Shown: positions 18,780 through 27,073 of the stretch, one piece after another | Layout: every line of letters begins with the position of its first letter | Position numbering within the stretch: position 1 is the first letter of the stretch | Assembly (NCBI GenBank): GCA_018065185.1 | Contig: JAGHTU010000076.1 | Span: 1-34,676, forward strand | Reading direction: 5' to 3' | Length of the DNA stretch: 34,676 nt | DNA from: Candidatus Equicola faecalis | Lineage (GTDB): Bacteria > Bacteroidota > Bacteroidia > Bacteroidales > Bacteroidaceae | The notes under the pieces: model-generated | Databases searched by the model: none | Told to the model about the DNA's origin: nothing | Seen by the model: only the letters and a program-made list of their open reading frames with translations | Translations under genes and position numbers: made by a program

Positions 18780-19985
18780 TTAAAATATAATATCATCCTG
18801 CGTGATAATAATATCCGATTTGTTGCTGTATGTGCCGAGTCGGATATTTTGTTTAGGATTCTCTGCCATGATATTCAGGATTTGTGCGTATGAATATGAA
18901 CTTGTGTCATACACCACATAGGTCTTGGTGTTAGAGTTTATAACATCCGCTTGACCATTATGGCCATGTGGTAGAGTACAGTCGTTTCCAAGAATATACC
19001 CTGAACGCAATCCATGTTCATCAGCTATCTTCGTACAAGTGTCTATCATCTGTCGGGAGCCTATAAAGATATATTCGGCTTCTTCGTGTATCACCGGAAG
19101 CAAACCCAACTGTTTCTTTACATTAACGCACTGAATGCAGATATACGCTAGTATTGCCTTGAAGAATATAGCGAGACTTATCGGAATCGTAAAGATGAAA
19201 CTCAAATGCCCATAATATTTGCGAAAGAAGATGAGCATCGCTTTATAAAAGACATGCACGTAACGGAAACTTGTCTTGTGTGTACTTTCTCCTTTATAAT
19301 GCAAAATCTTGAGTGGCAGATACCAGTTCTCGTATCCTTTTTGCAACATACGATATGAGAGGTCAATGTCTTCACCATACATAAAGTATGTTGTGTCAAG
19401 CAATCCCACTTCATCCAACGCTTTCTTTCGGAGCAGACAAAAAGCCCCACTCACTACTTCTATCCTGTTTGCGACATCTACAGGTAAATGACGCATATAG
19501 TAACGTTTGTCTTTGCCTATCATCTTCAAGAAAGAGACGATGATTGATGGAACAGCACGTCTTGATTCTGGTGCCATAAAACCATCTGAGGAATGCATCT
19601 GCACACCGACACTTCCTGCCCGTGTGTTCCTGTCCATAAAAGCGATAGCCTCTTTTAGAACATTTTCACCAACAAAAGTATCCGGATTGAGCAATAGCAC
19701 ATATTCACCTTTTGACTGCCGTATTGCTGCATTATTTCCTTTTGCGAAGCCCACATTATGACACGATGTGATAAAACGAACTATCGGGTAGCGCAGTTTC
19801 AGATATTCTATTGAGCCATCGGATGAATGGTTATCAAAAACGATAATCTCTCTCTCCATCCCGTTTGTTGCCTTCATCACAGTGTAAAGACATTGCTCAA
19901 GATAGTACTTTACATTATAGTTGACTATAATTACCGATAGCTTGATACTTTCCACGGCTTTAGTGAGATTTTTTACTTGTTTCAT
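18780..19985 (-). CDS. GT2 family glycosyltransferase with C-terminal extension
   Basis: This is a membrane-associated GT-A glycosyltransferase, probably for surface glycan. The motifs are VIIVNYNV, FDNHSSDGS, LNPDTFVGEN (metal/nucleotide-binding Asp) and YGEDIDLSYRM (acceptor-side acidic pair). Hydrophobic segments at about residues 245-290 suggest membrane contact. About 110 residues after that, beginning near EYIFIGSRQMIDTC, form a domain not part of the GT2 core; strand-helix spacing looks Rossmann-like but I cannot name it. The ATG at 19985 is chosen. A TTG start four codons upstream lies inside the terminator stem of the preceding tRNA. Length is then 401 aa. Confidence 0.88.
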   Translation of the reverse strand: MKQVKNLTKAVESIKLSVIIVNYNVKYYLEQCLYTVMKATNGMEREIIVFDNHSSDGSIEYLKLRYPIVRFITSCHNVGFAKGNNAAIRQSKGEYVLLLNPDTFVGENVLKEAIAFMDRNTRAGSVGVQMHSSDGFMAPESRRAVPSIIVSFLKMIGKDKRYYMRHLPVDVANRIEVVSGAFCLLRKKALDEVGLLDTTYFMYGEDIDLSYRMLQKGYENWYLPLKILHYKGESTHKTSFRYVHVFYKAMLIFFRKYYGHLSFIFTIPISLAIFFKAILAYICIQCVNVKKQLGLLPVIHEEAEYIFIGSRQMIDTCTKIADEHGLRSGYILGNDCTLPHGHNGQADVINSNTKTYVVYDTSSYSYAQILNIMAENPKQNIRLGTYSNKSDIIITQDDIIF

Positions 19986-20021
19986 AAAAAAAGACAAAGC
20001 TAAAATCCATCAACTCTGTCT
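19986..20021 (-). terminator. Terminator between tRNA-Arg(ACG) and the GT2 gene
   Basis: On the minus strand AGACAGAG (20021-20014) pairs with CTTTGTCT (19999-19992), with one G-U pair and a 14-nt loop. A run of seven T follows, ending directly at the GT2 ATG. It may stop most tRNA transcripts just before the coding sequence. Confidence 0.55.
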
Positions 20022-20031
20022 CTTTCCCTTG

Positions 20032-20105
20032 TGACTCATGCAGGATTCAAACCTGCAACCTCTTGATCCGTAGTCAAGTGCTCTATTCAGTTGAGCTAAT
20101 GAGCC
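20032..20105 (-). tRNA. tRNA-Arg, anticodon ACG
   Basis: The complete minus-strand cloverleaf has acceptor 20105-20099 with 20039-20033 and anticodon ACG at 20071-20069. The anticodon stem is CTTGA/TCAAG and the T stem GCAGG/CCTGC, with discriminator A at 20032 and no encoded CCA. As in the CCG tRNA, the D loop has A19 and the T loop has U56 (TTTGAAT), an A19-U56 elbow pair. The A34 would be edited to inosine to read CGU, CGC and CGA. Confidence 0.94.
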
Positions 20106-20129
20106 ATGCTTTCTTCTTTTAAGCGGTTG

Positions 20130-20159
20130 CAAAGGTAATTAAATTTTGAAACTTGCAAG
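20130..20159 (-). promoter_or_regulatory. Promoter of tRNA-Arg(ACG)
   Basis: On the minus strand TACCTTTG (20137-20130) matches the -7 consensus. CTTG (20159-20156), one mismatch from TTTG, lies 18 bp upstream. Transcription would begin about 15-20 nt before the tRNA. Confidence 0.6.
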
Positions 20160-20622
20160 CTATAGTAACTGATTTATTTGTTGAATTTGTTTTTTTTAAC
20201 ATTTAAGCCATAAAACAAGGATGCATTAAAAGGAAGTAAACTGGGGGCGAAGAATAAATAACGTAAGCTTAATTAGGGAGGGCATTGTTCAACCATAATG
20301 TGGCACTTTTTCAACCCGTTGAGATACACCTTTGACCAGACGACACCTCGAAGCCGAGCAACCGAAGCCTCGCGGTCAAACCAACAGAGCCTCTAACTTA
20401 TCGCGATGATTTACTCAAATGATCGCGATGATTTGCCCAAATGATCACGATGATTTAATCAAATGATCGCGATCATTCGTAGGCTCCGAGCGGAAGACGG
20501 TGAGGCTAAGATAGGGAAACATGGATTTAGTGATAGTTACAAAAAGTATTTCATCAAGCTGTATGTTGACTCAGCCTTTTTCATCAAGCTCACGTTAAAT
20601 ACAGAGGTGTGTTGGAAATTTC
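20160..20622. other. Intergenic region with hairpins and repeats, no supported gene
   Basis: An AT-rich stretch to about 20280 is followed by a GC-richer part. TTTGACC (20331-20337) can pair with GGTCAAA (20374-20380), enclosing smaller hairpins around CGAAGCC repeats. A 22-bp tandem repeat lies at 20400-20479, and TTTCATCAAGCT occurs twice at 20549-20560 and 20579-20590. An 80-codon frame from 20463 begins in the repeat and has no recognisable protein pattern. A structured RNA cannot be excluded. Confidence 0.5.
20400..20479 (+). repeat. 22-bp tandem repeat with palindromic ATCGCGAT core
   Basis: Three units of 22 bp start at 20400, 20422 and 20444, and a partial fourth starts at 20466. Each begins ATCGCGATGATTT (ATCACGATGATTT in the third) and ends TCAAATG or CCAAATG. 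The 8-bp core is self-complementary, so each unit could bind a dimeric protein at regular spacing of about two helical turns. Confidence 0.85.
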
Positions 20623-20654
20623 TTTGCGTTTTATCTTATTTTGTACTAATTTTG
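20623..20654 (+). promoter_or_regulatory. Promoter of the barrel protein-transporter-aspA operon
   Basis: TTTG at 20623-20626 and TAATTTTG at 20647-20654 are 20 bp apart, an exact consensus match. The start site would be near 20661, about 60 nt before the ATG at 20723. Confidence 0.72.
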
Positions 20655-20722
20655 TGGCAAAATGAAGGTCGGCATGATGTCCGCTTTCGTCAATGGAAAT
20701 TATAGGCTATAGATTTCATAGG

Positions 20723-21487
20723 ATGAAGAAAGATATATTATCGCGTCTTTCTGTATTTTTGATAATATCTGTTGTGCTCTTCAGTGGGGCAAAGGCACAG
20801 GTGGGAGAGCACAGGAGTGATTTGGCGCTGGGCTTGAATGGAGGTCTTACGCTGAGTAATGTTGGTTTCCTGCCGAAAGTTCCGCAGACAATGGAAATGG
20901 GATATACCTTTGGTATGACCATGCGCTATACGTGCGAGAAATACTTTACTTCGATATGTGCTCTGCAGGGAGAGATTAATTTTGCCTCTATTGGTTGGAA
21001 ACAGGATATAAAGACATTACAAGATGAGCCTGTGATAAACCCAGAGACAGGCAATGCCGAAGAGTTCGACCGCTCGATGTATTACATACAGGTGCCTATG
21101 TTTGCACGTATGGGATGGGGGCGTGAAAGAAAAGGTGGTCAGTTCTATTTCATGGCAGGACCACAATTCGGTTTTTATCTCTCTGACAAGATAAACAAGA
21201 ATTACGATGAGCCGAATATATACGACCGTACATCTCAAGTGATAGAACAGGAGACAAAGTCGGTCGAGAATAAGTTTGATTATGGAATCACCGCTGCTTT
21301 GGGGTTTGAATACTCTCATCCGAAGATTCCACATCTCGCTATTGATGTGCGATATTATTATGGATTAGGGGATTTCTACGAAAATTCCAAGCGTGACTAT
21401 TTTGGACGTTCCAACTTCGGCAACATTGTTGTAAAGGTTCATTGCCTGTTTGATATACTGAAAACGAAAAACTCAAATATAAAATAA
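20723..21487 (+). CDS. Outer-membrane beta-barrel (porin-family) protein
   Basis: The 254-aa protein from ATG 20723 has a clear signal peptide ending in AKAQ. It continues as a small barrel with glycine/aromatic strands: LALGLNGGLTLSNVGF, MGYTFGMTMRYT, FYFMAGPQFGFYLS and AIDVRYYYGLGDFYENS. This fits the PorT-like OMP_b-brl_2 group common in Bacteroidetes. An in-frame ATG at 20693 would put ten charged or aromatic residues before the signal peptide and is less likely. It stands only 7 nt before an inner-membrane transporter gene, so it may be the outer-membrane port of that operon; this is inference. Confidence 0.8.
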   Translation: MKKDILSRLSVFLIISVVLFSGAKAQVGEHRSDLALGLNGGLTLSNVGFLPKVPQTMEMGYTFGMTMRYTCEKYFTSICALQGEINFASIGWKQDIKTLQDEPVINPETGNAEEFDRSMYYIQVPMFARMGWGRERKGGQFYFMAGPQFGFYLSDKINKNYDEPNIYDRTSQVIEQETKSVENKFDYGITAALGFEYSHPKIPHLAIDVRYYYGLGDFYENSKRDYFGRSNFGNIVVKVHCLFDILKTKNSNIK

Positions 21488-21494
21488 ATAAATT

Positions 21495-22946
21495 ATGACA
21501 GAAATTGTAAATGCAGTTCAGCAGAAACTGAACGACAAAGCGTGGGCGCGTTGGACAGTCCTTGTTCTCATTGCTTCAATGATGTTCTTTGCCTACATGT
21601 TTGTAGATGTTATGTCTCCTATTCAGGCTCTTATTGAAAAGGAGAGAGGATGGAATCCGGATGTTTTCGGCACTTATGCAGCTGGAGAGTACATTCTCAA
21701 TGTATGCGGTTTCCTTATTATTGCAGGATTTATCCTTGACAAGATGGGTGTCAGATTTACAGGCACTTTGTCTGCGTCTTTAATGGTACTTGGAGCAACA
21801 ATTAAGTATATTGGCATCACAGATTGGTTCCAGACAACGGAATTTGCCACATGGTTGGGCACATGGTGGGTAAGCATGCCTGCAAGTGCAAAATTGGCCG
21901 CATTTGGATTTATGATTTTTGGTTGTGGATGCGAAATGGCTGGAACTACGGTTTCAAAAGCAATTGCAAAATGGTTTGACGGAAAGGAAATGGCTCTTGC
22001 TATGGGTATTGAAATGGCACTTGCTCGCGTGGGTGTGTTCACCGTGTTCTCAATATCACCGATTATTGCAGCAAAGTTTGGTACTGTTGTAGCTCCGTTA
22101 GGTTTCTGTACAGTGCTTCTGCTCATTGGTCTCATCACATTTATTGTCTTTACGTTTATGGATAGGAAATTTGATGCGCAGCTTGGAGCCAATGTTTCTG
22201 GAGCATCTGCTGATGATGAGGAATTTAGAATGAGCGATGTTACAAGTATTCTTTCGAATAAAGCATTTTGGATTGTTGCACTTCTGTGTGTGCTTTATTA
22301 TAGTGCCATCTTCCCATTCCAGCGTTACGGCGCCAACATGCTTCAATGCAATCTTAATGGTATCAGTCCTGAGTCGGCTGCTAACATTTTCCGCTGGTTC
22401 CCAATTGGTGCAGCTGTAATCACTCCATTCCTTGGAACATTCCTTGACCATAAGGGAAAGGGTGCGTCAATGTTGATGTGGGGCGCATTGCTGTTGATTT
22501 GCTGTCATCTTATTTTTGCCTTTGCTTTGCCTATAACAAAGAGTGCAATTTTGGCTTATTCCACCATCGTTCTTCTGGGCATTTCATTTGCACTCGTTCC
22601 TGCAGCTCTTTGGCCAAGTGTGCCGAAGATTATCAGTAAAAAGGTGCTCGGTAGTGCATACTGTCTTATCTTCTGGGTGCAGAACTTCGGTCTTTGTTTT
22701 GTCCCGATGCTTATAGGCTCGCTTCTAACGAGTACGAACAGCGACAATCCTGCTGTTATCGCAGCAAAGGCAGCCAATGCAGAATTCATACCTTACGATT
22801 ACACTGTTCCATTGATTGTATTCGCAAGTTTCGGAGTGCTTGCACTACTATTTGCAGTATATCTCAAAGCTGTTGACAAGAAAAACGGATATGGATTAGA
22901 GTTGCCTAATATCAAAAAAGAAGAAACGTCTGTCAGCACTGACTGA
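21495..22946 (+). CDS. MFS transporter (twelve-helix)
   Basis: A 483-aa major facilitator protein with about 12 hydrophobic helices. It shows FAYMFVDVMSPIQ in helix 1, GFILDKMGVRF between helices 2 and 3, and a long charged stretch (about residues 225-250) between the two halves. It loosely resembles the MFSD1-like group, whose animal members export dipeptides from lysosomes. Substrate cannot be read from sequence. Its neighbours, a POT peptide transporter and aspartase, make peptides or amino/dicarboxylic acids plausible. Confidence 0.82.
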   Translation: MTEIVNAVQQKLNDKAWARWTVLVLIASMMFFAYMFVDVMSPIQALIEKERGWNPDVFGTYAAGEYILNVCGFLIIAGFILDKMGVRFTGTLSASLMVLGATIKYIGITDWFQTTEFATWLGTWWVSMPASAKLAAFGFMIFGCGCEMAGTTVSKAIAKWFDGKEMALAMGIEMALARVGVFTVFSISPIIAAKFGTVVAPLGFCTVLLLIGLITFIVFTFMDRKFDAQLGANVSGASADDEEFRMSDVTSILSNKAFWIVALLCVLYYSAIFPFQRYGANMLQCNLNGISPESAANIFRWFPIGAAVITPFLGTFLDHKGKGASMLMWGALLLICCHLIFAFALPITKSAILAYSTIVLLGISFALVPAALWPSVPKIISKKVLGSAYCLIFWVQNFGLCFVPMLIGSLLTSTNSDNPAVIAAKAANAEFIPYDYTVPLIVFASFGVLALLFAVYLKAVDKKNGYGLELPNIKKEETSVSTD

Positions 22947-22994
22947 AGATATGAATAATCATCGTAACTGACACAATAAAAAAATATAATTCTT

Positions 22995-24512
22995 ATGTTT
23001 GAAAATCAACCCAAAGGTCTATTTGCTTTAGCATTAGCCAACACTGGCGAGCGTTTTGGATATTACACCATGCTCGCAGTCTTCGTGTTATTTCTTCAGG
23101 CAAACTTCAATCTTTCGCCTGGAGCATCAATGAGTATCTTCTCTACGTTCCTCATGTTTGTCTATTTCCTTCCATTGTTCGGAGGCATGCTGGCCGACAA
23201 GATTGGCTTTGGCAAATGTGTCACCATCGGTATCTTTATTATGCTCGTTGGCTATCTGCTATTTGCCATACCAGCAGGAGCAGGCAGTACGGCATACACG
23301 TTCATGATTGTTGCCCTCGTGCTGATAAGTATAGGTACAGCACTTTTTAAGGGAAATCTTCAAGTGATGGTAGGTAACCTTTACGACAATCCTAAATATG
23401 CTGACAAGCGTGACTCTGCTTTCTCTATCTTTTATATGGCTATAAACATTGGCGCAATGTTCGCTCCTACAGCTGCAATCAAGATGATGGACTATGCACA
23501 GAACTCGCTTGGTTATTCTGAGGCTGATTCTTACCACTTTGCTTTCGGCGTAGCTTGTGTATCACTTCTCGTTTCGATAGCTATCTATTATGCATGCCGT
23601 TCTTGGTTTAAGGTGGCAGAAAAAGGCAGTGTTGTAGCTAAGGGGGAAGCTAAAGTAGCTGTAGAAGAACTATCAAAAGAAGAGACAAAACAGCGTATTG
23701 TAGCATTGTGTCTCGTATTTGCAGTCGTAATATTCTTTTGGATGGCATTCCATCAGAACGGTGCTACACTGACTCAATTTGCCAAGGACTATACCGCACA
23801 GTCATCAACAGGTCTGCAAAGCATGGTCTTCGATGTCTGGAATCTCGTTGCAGTGGTGTTTATTGTTTATGCCCTTTTCTCTCTCTTCCAAAGTAAGACA
23901 CCAAAGGGAAAACTCATATCGGGTGCAATAATCATTCTTGCCGGTGCCTATCTGGCTTATCAGTATGGTGTATTACCTGAAACAACAAAGATTGAAGCTC
24001 CTATCTTCCAACAGTTCAATCCATTCTATGTTGTGGCTTTGACTCCAGTTTCGCTTGCTATTTTCTCTGCATTGGCAAAGAAGGGGAAAGAGCCAGTGGC
24101 TCCTATGAAGATAGCTCTTGGTATGCTTGTAGCCGCATTGGCGTATCTTATCATGACAAGTTGCTCGTTCTCCCTCCTCTCACCAACCGAACAGGTTGCA
24201 GCTGGATGCGTTGACAGAGTATCGCCTTATTGGTTGATTTCAACTTATCTCGTACTGACATTTGCAGAACTTTTGCTCTCTCCAATGGGTATAAGTTTCG
24301 TAAGCAAGGTAGCACCTCCGAAATATAAGGGAATGATGATGGGCGGATGGTTTGTTGCCACTGCACTTGGAAATCAGTTGGTATTTATCCCAGGACTTAT
24401 CTGGGATGGTACACCACAGTTGGCATATGTATGGATTCTCCTCATGGTATTATGCCTTTTGAGCTTTATCTTTATTATGTCGCAGATGAAGAAATTAAAG
24501 AAGGTTGCATAA
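22995..24512 (+). CDS. POT/PTR2-family oligopeptide transporter
   Basis: The 505-aa protein belongs to the proton-coupled oligopeptide transporter family, which imports di- and tripeptides. It shows NTGERFGYY near residue 16, the family's ExxERFxYY box, but with Asn in place of the first Glu. The second signature FYMAINIGA is near residue 155. About 14 hydrophobic helices are expected. The Glu loss may change proton coupling or mark a subfamily. It follows the MFS gene by 48 nt and precedes aspA by 35 nt, all on one strand. Confidence 0.86.
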   Translation: MFENQPKGLFALALANTGERFGYYTMLAVFVLFLQANFNLSPGASMSIFSTFLMFVYFLPLFGGMLADKIGFGKCVTIGIFIMLVGYLLFAIPAGAGSTAYTFMIVALVLISIGTALFKGNLQVMVGNLYDNPKYADKRDSAFSIFYMAINIGAMFAPTAAIKMMDYAQNSLGYSEADSYHFAFGVACVSLLVSIAIYYACRSWFKVAEKGSVVAKGEAKVAVEELSKEETKQRIVALCLVFAVVIFFWMAFHQNGATLTQFAKDYTAQSSTGLQSMVFDVWNLVAVVFIVYALFSLFQSKTPKGKLISGAIIILAGAYLAYQYGVLPETTKIEAPIFQQFNPFYVVALTPVSLAIFSALAKKGKEPVAPMKIALGMLVAALAYLIMTSCSFSLLSPTEQVAAGCVDRVSPYWLISTYLVLTFAELLLSPMGISFVSKVAPPKYKGMMMGGWFVATALGNQLVFIPGLIWDGTPQLAYVWILLMVLCLLSFIFIMSQMKKLKKVA

Positions 24513-24547
24513 TTTTCAATAATTACAAATCAACTTATTAGAAAGAT

Positions 24548-25966
24548 ATGGAAAAATTTAGAATAGGTAGTGACCTGCTCGGTGAGAAACAAGTGCCGGC
24601 AGATGCCCTCTACGATGTACAGACAGTCCGCTGTCTTGAAAACTTCAAAATCAGTCATTTCCACCTCAACGAATATCCTAACTATCTCAAGGGCCTTGCC
24701 CTTACGAAGATGGGAGCAGCTGAGGCGAATCATGAGCTTGGCCTTATCACCGATGAGGTATATAAGGGTATTATGGCGGCCTGTCAGGAGATTCTTGAAG
24801 GCAAGTTGGCTGAGAGTTTCCCTATTGATATGATTCAAGGCGGTGCAGGTACAAGTACTAATATGAATGCCAACGAGGTCATCGCCAACCGTGCTTTGCA
24901 GATTATGGGGTATGAACTTGGTGACTTCAAACATTGCTGGCCTAATGATGATGTGAACTGTTCACAATCTACAAACGATGCTTATCCTTGTGCAGCACAT
25001 CTTGGTCTGTATTTCACACATCTTGAAGTCATAGAGCACTTGAAGCAACTCATCGCAAGCTTCCGTAAGAAGAGCAACGAGTTTGCACATATCCTAAAGA
25101 TGGGACGCACTCAATTAGAGGATGCTGTGCCTATGACACTCGGACAGACATTCGGTGGTTTTGCTTCAATACTTGAAGAGGAAATACCTCATCTCAATCA
25201 TGCCGCAGAAGACCTTTTGACCGTAAATATGGGTGCTACGGCTATCGGTACAGGCATCTGTTCCGAACCAGGATATAGTGAGAAGTGTGTTGCTGCCCTA
25301 TCGAAGTTCACTGGCTGGCAGATAAAACTGGCACAAGACCTAGTCGGTGCCACATCAGACACTTCATGCCTCGTGGGATATTCTGCAGCATTGAAGCGTC
25401 TTGCTGTTAAGGCATCAAAGATTTCTAACGACTTGCGTTTGTTGGCTTCCGGTCCTCGTTGTGGTCTGTTTGAAATCAATCTACCTGAGAAACAACCTGG
25501 TTCGAGCATCATGCCGGGTAAGGTTAACCCTGTCATTCCAGAAGTGATGACACAGGTGTGCTATAAGGTTATGGGTAATGATGTGTGCGTGACAATGAGT
25601 GGTGAGGCAGCACAGATGGAGTTGAATGCTATGGAGCCAGTAATGATACAATGTTGTTTTGAAAGTGCAGAACTCATGATGAATGGGTTTGACACGTTGC
25701 GTATCAATTGTATCGATGGTATTACGGCTAATGAGGAGCGTTGTCGCGACTACATACGCAACTCTATCGGCATCGTTACTGCCCTCAATCCTATTATCGG
25801 ATATAAACACTCTACAAAAATAGCAAAGAAGGCAAAGGAGACTGGTCGTGGAGTCTATGACCTTGTACTTGAAGAGGGCATCTTGACGAAGGAAGAACTT
25901 GACACCATCCTTGCACCTGAAAATATGATTAAACCAGTTAAACTAAACATCAAACCAAGGAAATAA
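24548..25966 (+). CDS. aspA: Aspartate ammonia-lyase
   Basis: AspA splits aspartate to fumarate and ammonia. In fumarate-respiring Bacteroidales this feeds fumarate reductase. The 472-aa protein shows GTSTNMNANE (101-110), STND (141-144), MGRTQLEDA (185-193) and the superfamily signature GSSIMPGKVNP (318-328), with its catalytic serine. It is full length and separated from fumarase mainly by overall likeness, so a fumarase role is less likely but not excluded. It is the last gene of the transporter operon and is followed by a strong terminator. Confidence 0.93.
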   Translation: MEKFRIGSDLLGEKQVPADALYDVQTVRCLENFKISHFHLNEYPNYLKGLALTKMGAAEANHELGLITDEVYKGIMAACQEILEGKLAESFPIDMIQGGAGTSTNMNANEVIANRALQIMGYELGDFKHCWPNDDVNCSQSTNDAYPCAAHLGLYFTHLEVIEHLKQLIASFRKKSNEFAHILKMGRTQLEDAVPMTLGQTFGGFASILEEEIPHLNHAAEDLLTVNMGATAIGTGICSEPGYSEKCVAALSKFTGWQIKLAQDLVGATSDTSCLVGYSAALKRLAVKASKISNDLRLLASGPRCGLFEINLPEKQPGSSIMPGKVNPVIPEVMTQVCYKVMGNDVCVTMSGEAAQMELNAMEPVMIQCCFESAELMMNGFDTLRINCIDGITANEERCRDYIRNSIGIVTALNPIIGYKHSTKIAKKAKETGRGVYDLVLEEGILTKEELDTILAPENMIKPVKLNIKPRK

Positions 25967-25993
25967 ACCCATCATTGATGTTGTTGATGCATA

Positions 25994-26038
25994 AAAGAGT
26001 CCTTTTTGGCAAGTAGTCAAAAGGGACTCTTTCTTTTG
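25994..26038 (+). terminator. Terminator after aspA
   Basis: A 15-bp stem pairs 25994-26008 with 26018-26032, with one G-U pair and a 9-nt loop. It is followed by CTTTTG. The T-rich tail contains the -33 element of the next promoter, so the two signals are interleaved. Confidence 0.8.
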
Positions 26039-26066
26039 TTTATCTATATTGATTTTCTTACATTTG
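26035..26066 (+). promoter_or_regulatory. Promoter of the ATP-grasp-GH43 unit
   Basis: TTTG at 26035-26038 and TACATTTG at 26059-26066 are 20 bp apart, an exact consensus match. Transcription would begin near 26073, only about 8 nt before the ATG at 26081. The mRNA is then almost leaderless, and the upstream ATG at 26006 is excluded. Confidence 0.75.
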
Positions 26067-26080
26067 CAACAGCATCCATT

Positions 26081-27073
26081 ATGAGTATCTGTATTTTCAA
26101 TCCATGGCACGATATGGCGCTGGCATACGGGCAGCAACCATTTACACCTTCCTCTTTTGTCTTTGACTTCCAGAGGCATATGGCAGATATAGCCGAAGTG
26201 TGGAATGACAGTGCAGAAACTGACAGGATTGAGCCATGGGGATGGGATTATTTTACAAAACAAAGGCTCATCAAACAGGGGTATGATGCCTCACTTATGC
26301 CTACTGATGAAGATATTGAGACATTGCGACAGCTCTCTCACCGTAGCACTTTTATGCCCTTACTGCATGCTTTAAGGAATATTGAGGGAACGACAGGCGA
26401 GAGCCGTTGTCTGGATGATGAACGTGAATGTACGCTTTCAGCACTTCGTGGCATGATGATGAAAGCACCATGGAGTTCCTCCGGTCGTGGAGTAAGGTTG
26501 GTAAATAGTGAGAATGACATAAATTGGGCACGGAACATCATTCGCCAGCAGGGGGCGTTGATGGCAGAGCCTTATTATAATAAGGTAAAGGATTTTGCCT
26601 TGGAGTTCCATTGGAACGGCAGAAAGACTGAATACATTGGGTCGTCATTATTCACAAATTCAGGGTACGCATACACTGGAAATGTTGTGGCATCAGAAGA
26701 AAAGAAACGATCTATGTTAGGCAAATATGTATCTTTGCAGACAATAGATGCCATTTGCGACAAGATAAAGATGTGGTGTGACGCAACATTTTTGCCCCTC
26801 CACATACCGACACCTTTCGGTGTGGATATGATGCTCATCGTAGAGGGAGAGAGGATGCTGATACACCCATGTGTCGAGGTAAACCTGCGGCGCACCATGG
26901 GATATGTTGCATTACTTCTTTATAAGAAGATTATAAGTGGAGAATACAATAACAACAATCATTTTTTATTAACAAATGAAACTAACGAAAATTCTGTTTA
27001 TCACTTTCGCGTTAGTGCCAATGGCGGTAAGTGGTCAGTATCAGAGCAAGGTATGGAATCCGGACAATGGTGA
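26081..27073 (+). CDS. ATP-grasp-like protein of unknown substrate
   Basis: The 330-aa protein starts ICIFNPWHDMALAYG, an opening seen in a group of uncharacterised Bacteroidetes proteins. ATP-grasp traits are PWSSSGRGVRLV (nucleotide-binding loop), EPYYNKVKDFALEF, GVDMML and the closing CVEVNLRRTMG, where Glu and Asn bind metal. ATP-grasp enzymes usually join a carboxylate to an amine or thiol. No partner gene identifies the substrate. The last 33 codons overlap the start of the GH43 gene by 98 nt in another frame. The tail after about residue 297 may be read-through beyond an ancestral stop, or a true dual-coding end. Confidence 0.75.
   Translation: MSICIFNPWHDMALAYGQQPFTPSSFVFDFQRHMADIAEVWNDSAETDRIEPWGWDYFTKQRLIKQGYDASLMPTDEDIETLRQLSHRSTFMPLLHALRNIEGTTGESRCLDDERECTLSALRGMMMKAPWSSSGRGVRLVNSENDINWARNIIRQQGALMAEPYYNKVKDFALEFHWNGRKTEYIGSSLFTNSGYAYTGNVVASEEKKRSMLGKYVSLQTIDAICDKIKMWCDATFLPLHIPTPFGVDMMLIVEGERMLIHPCVEVNLRRTMGYVALLLYKKIISGEYNNNNHFLLTNETNENSVYHFRVSANGGKWSVSEQGMESGQW

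Noticed and set aside
20400..20479. Possible CRISPR array
   Set aside because: The units are directly adjacent with no variable spacers and no cas genes are present.
20463..20705. 80-codon reading frame in the intergenic region
   Set aside because: It starts inside the tandem repeat, spans a strong promoter and has no protein-like pattern.
26006..26080. Earlier start for the ATP-grasp gene at 26006
   Set aside because: It falls in the aspA terminator and upstream of the predicted transcription start; the conserved opening begins at 26081.
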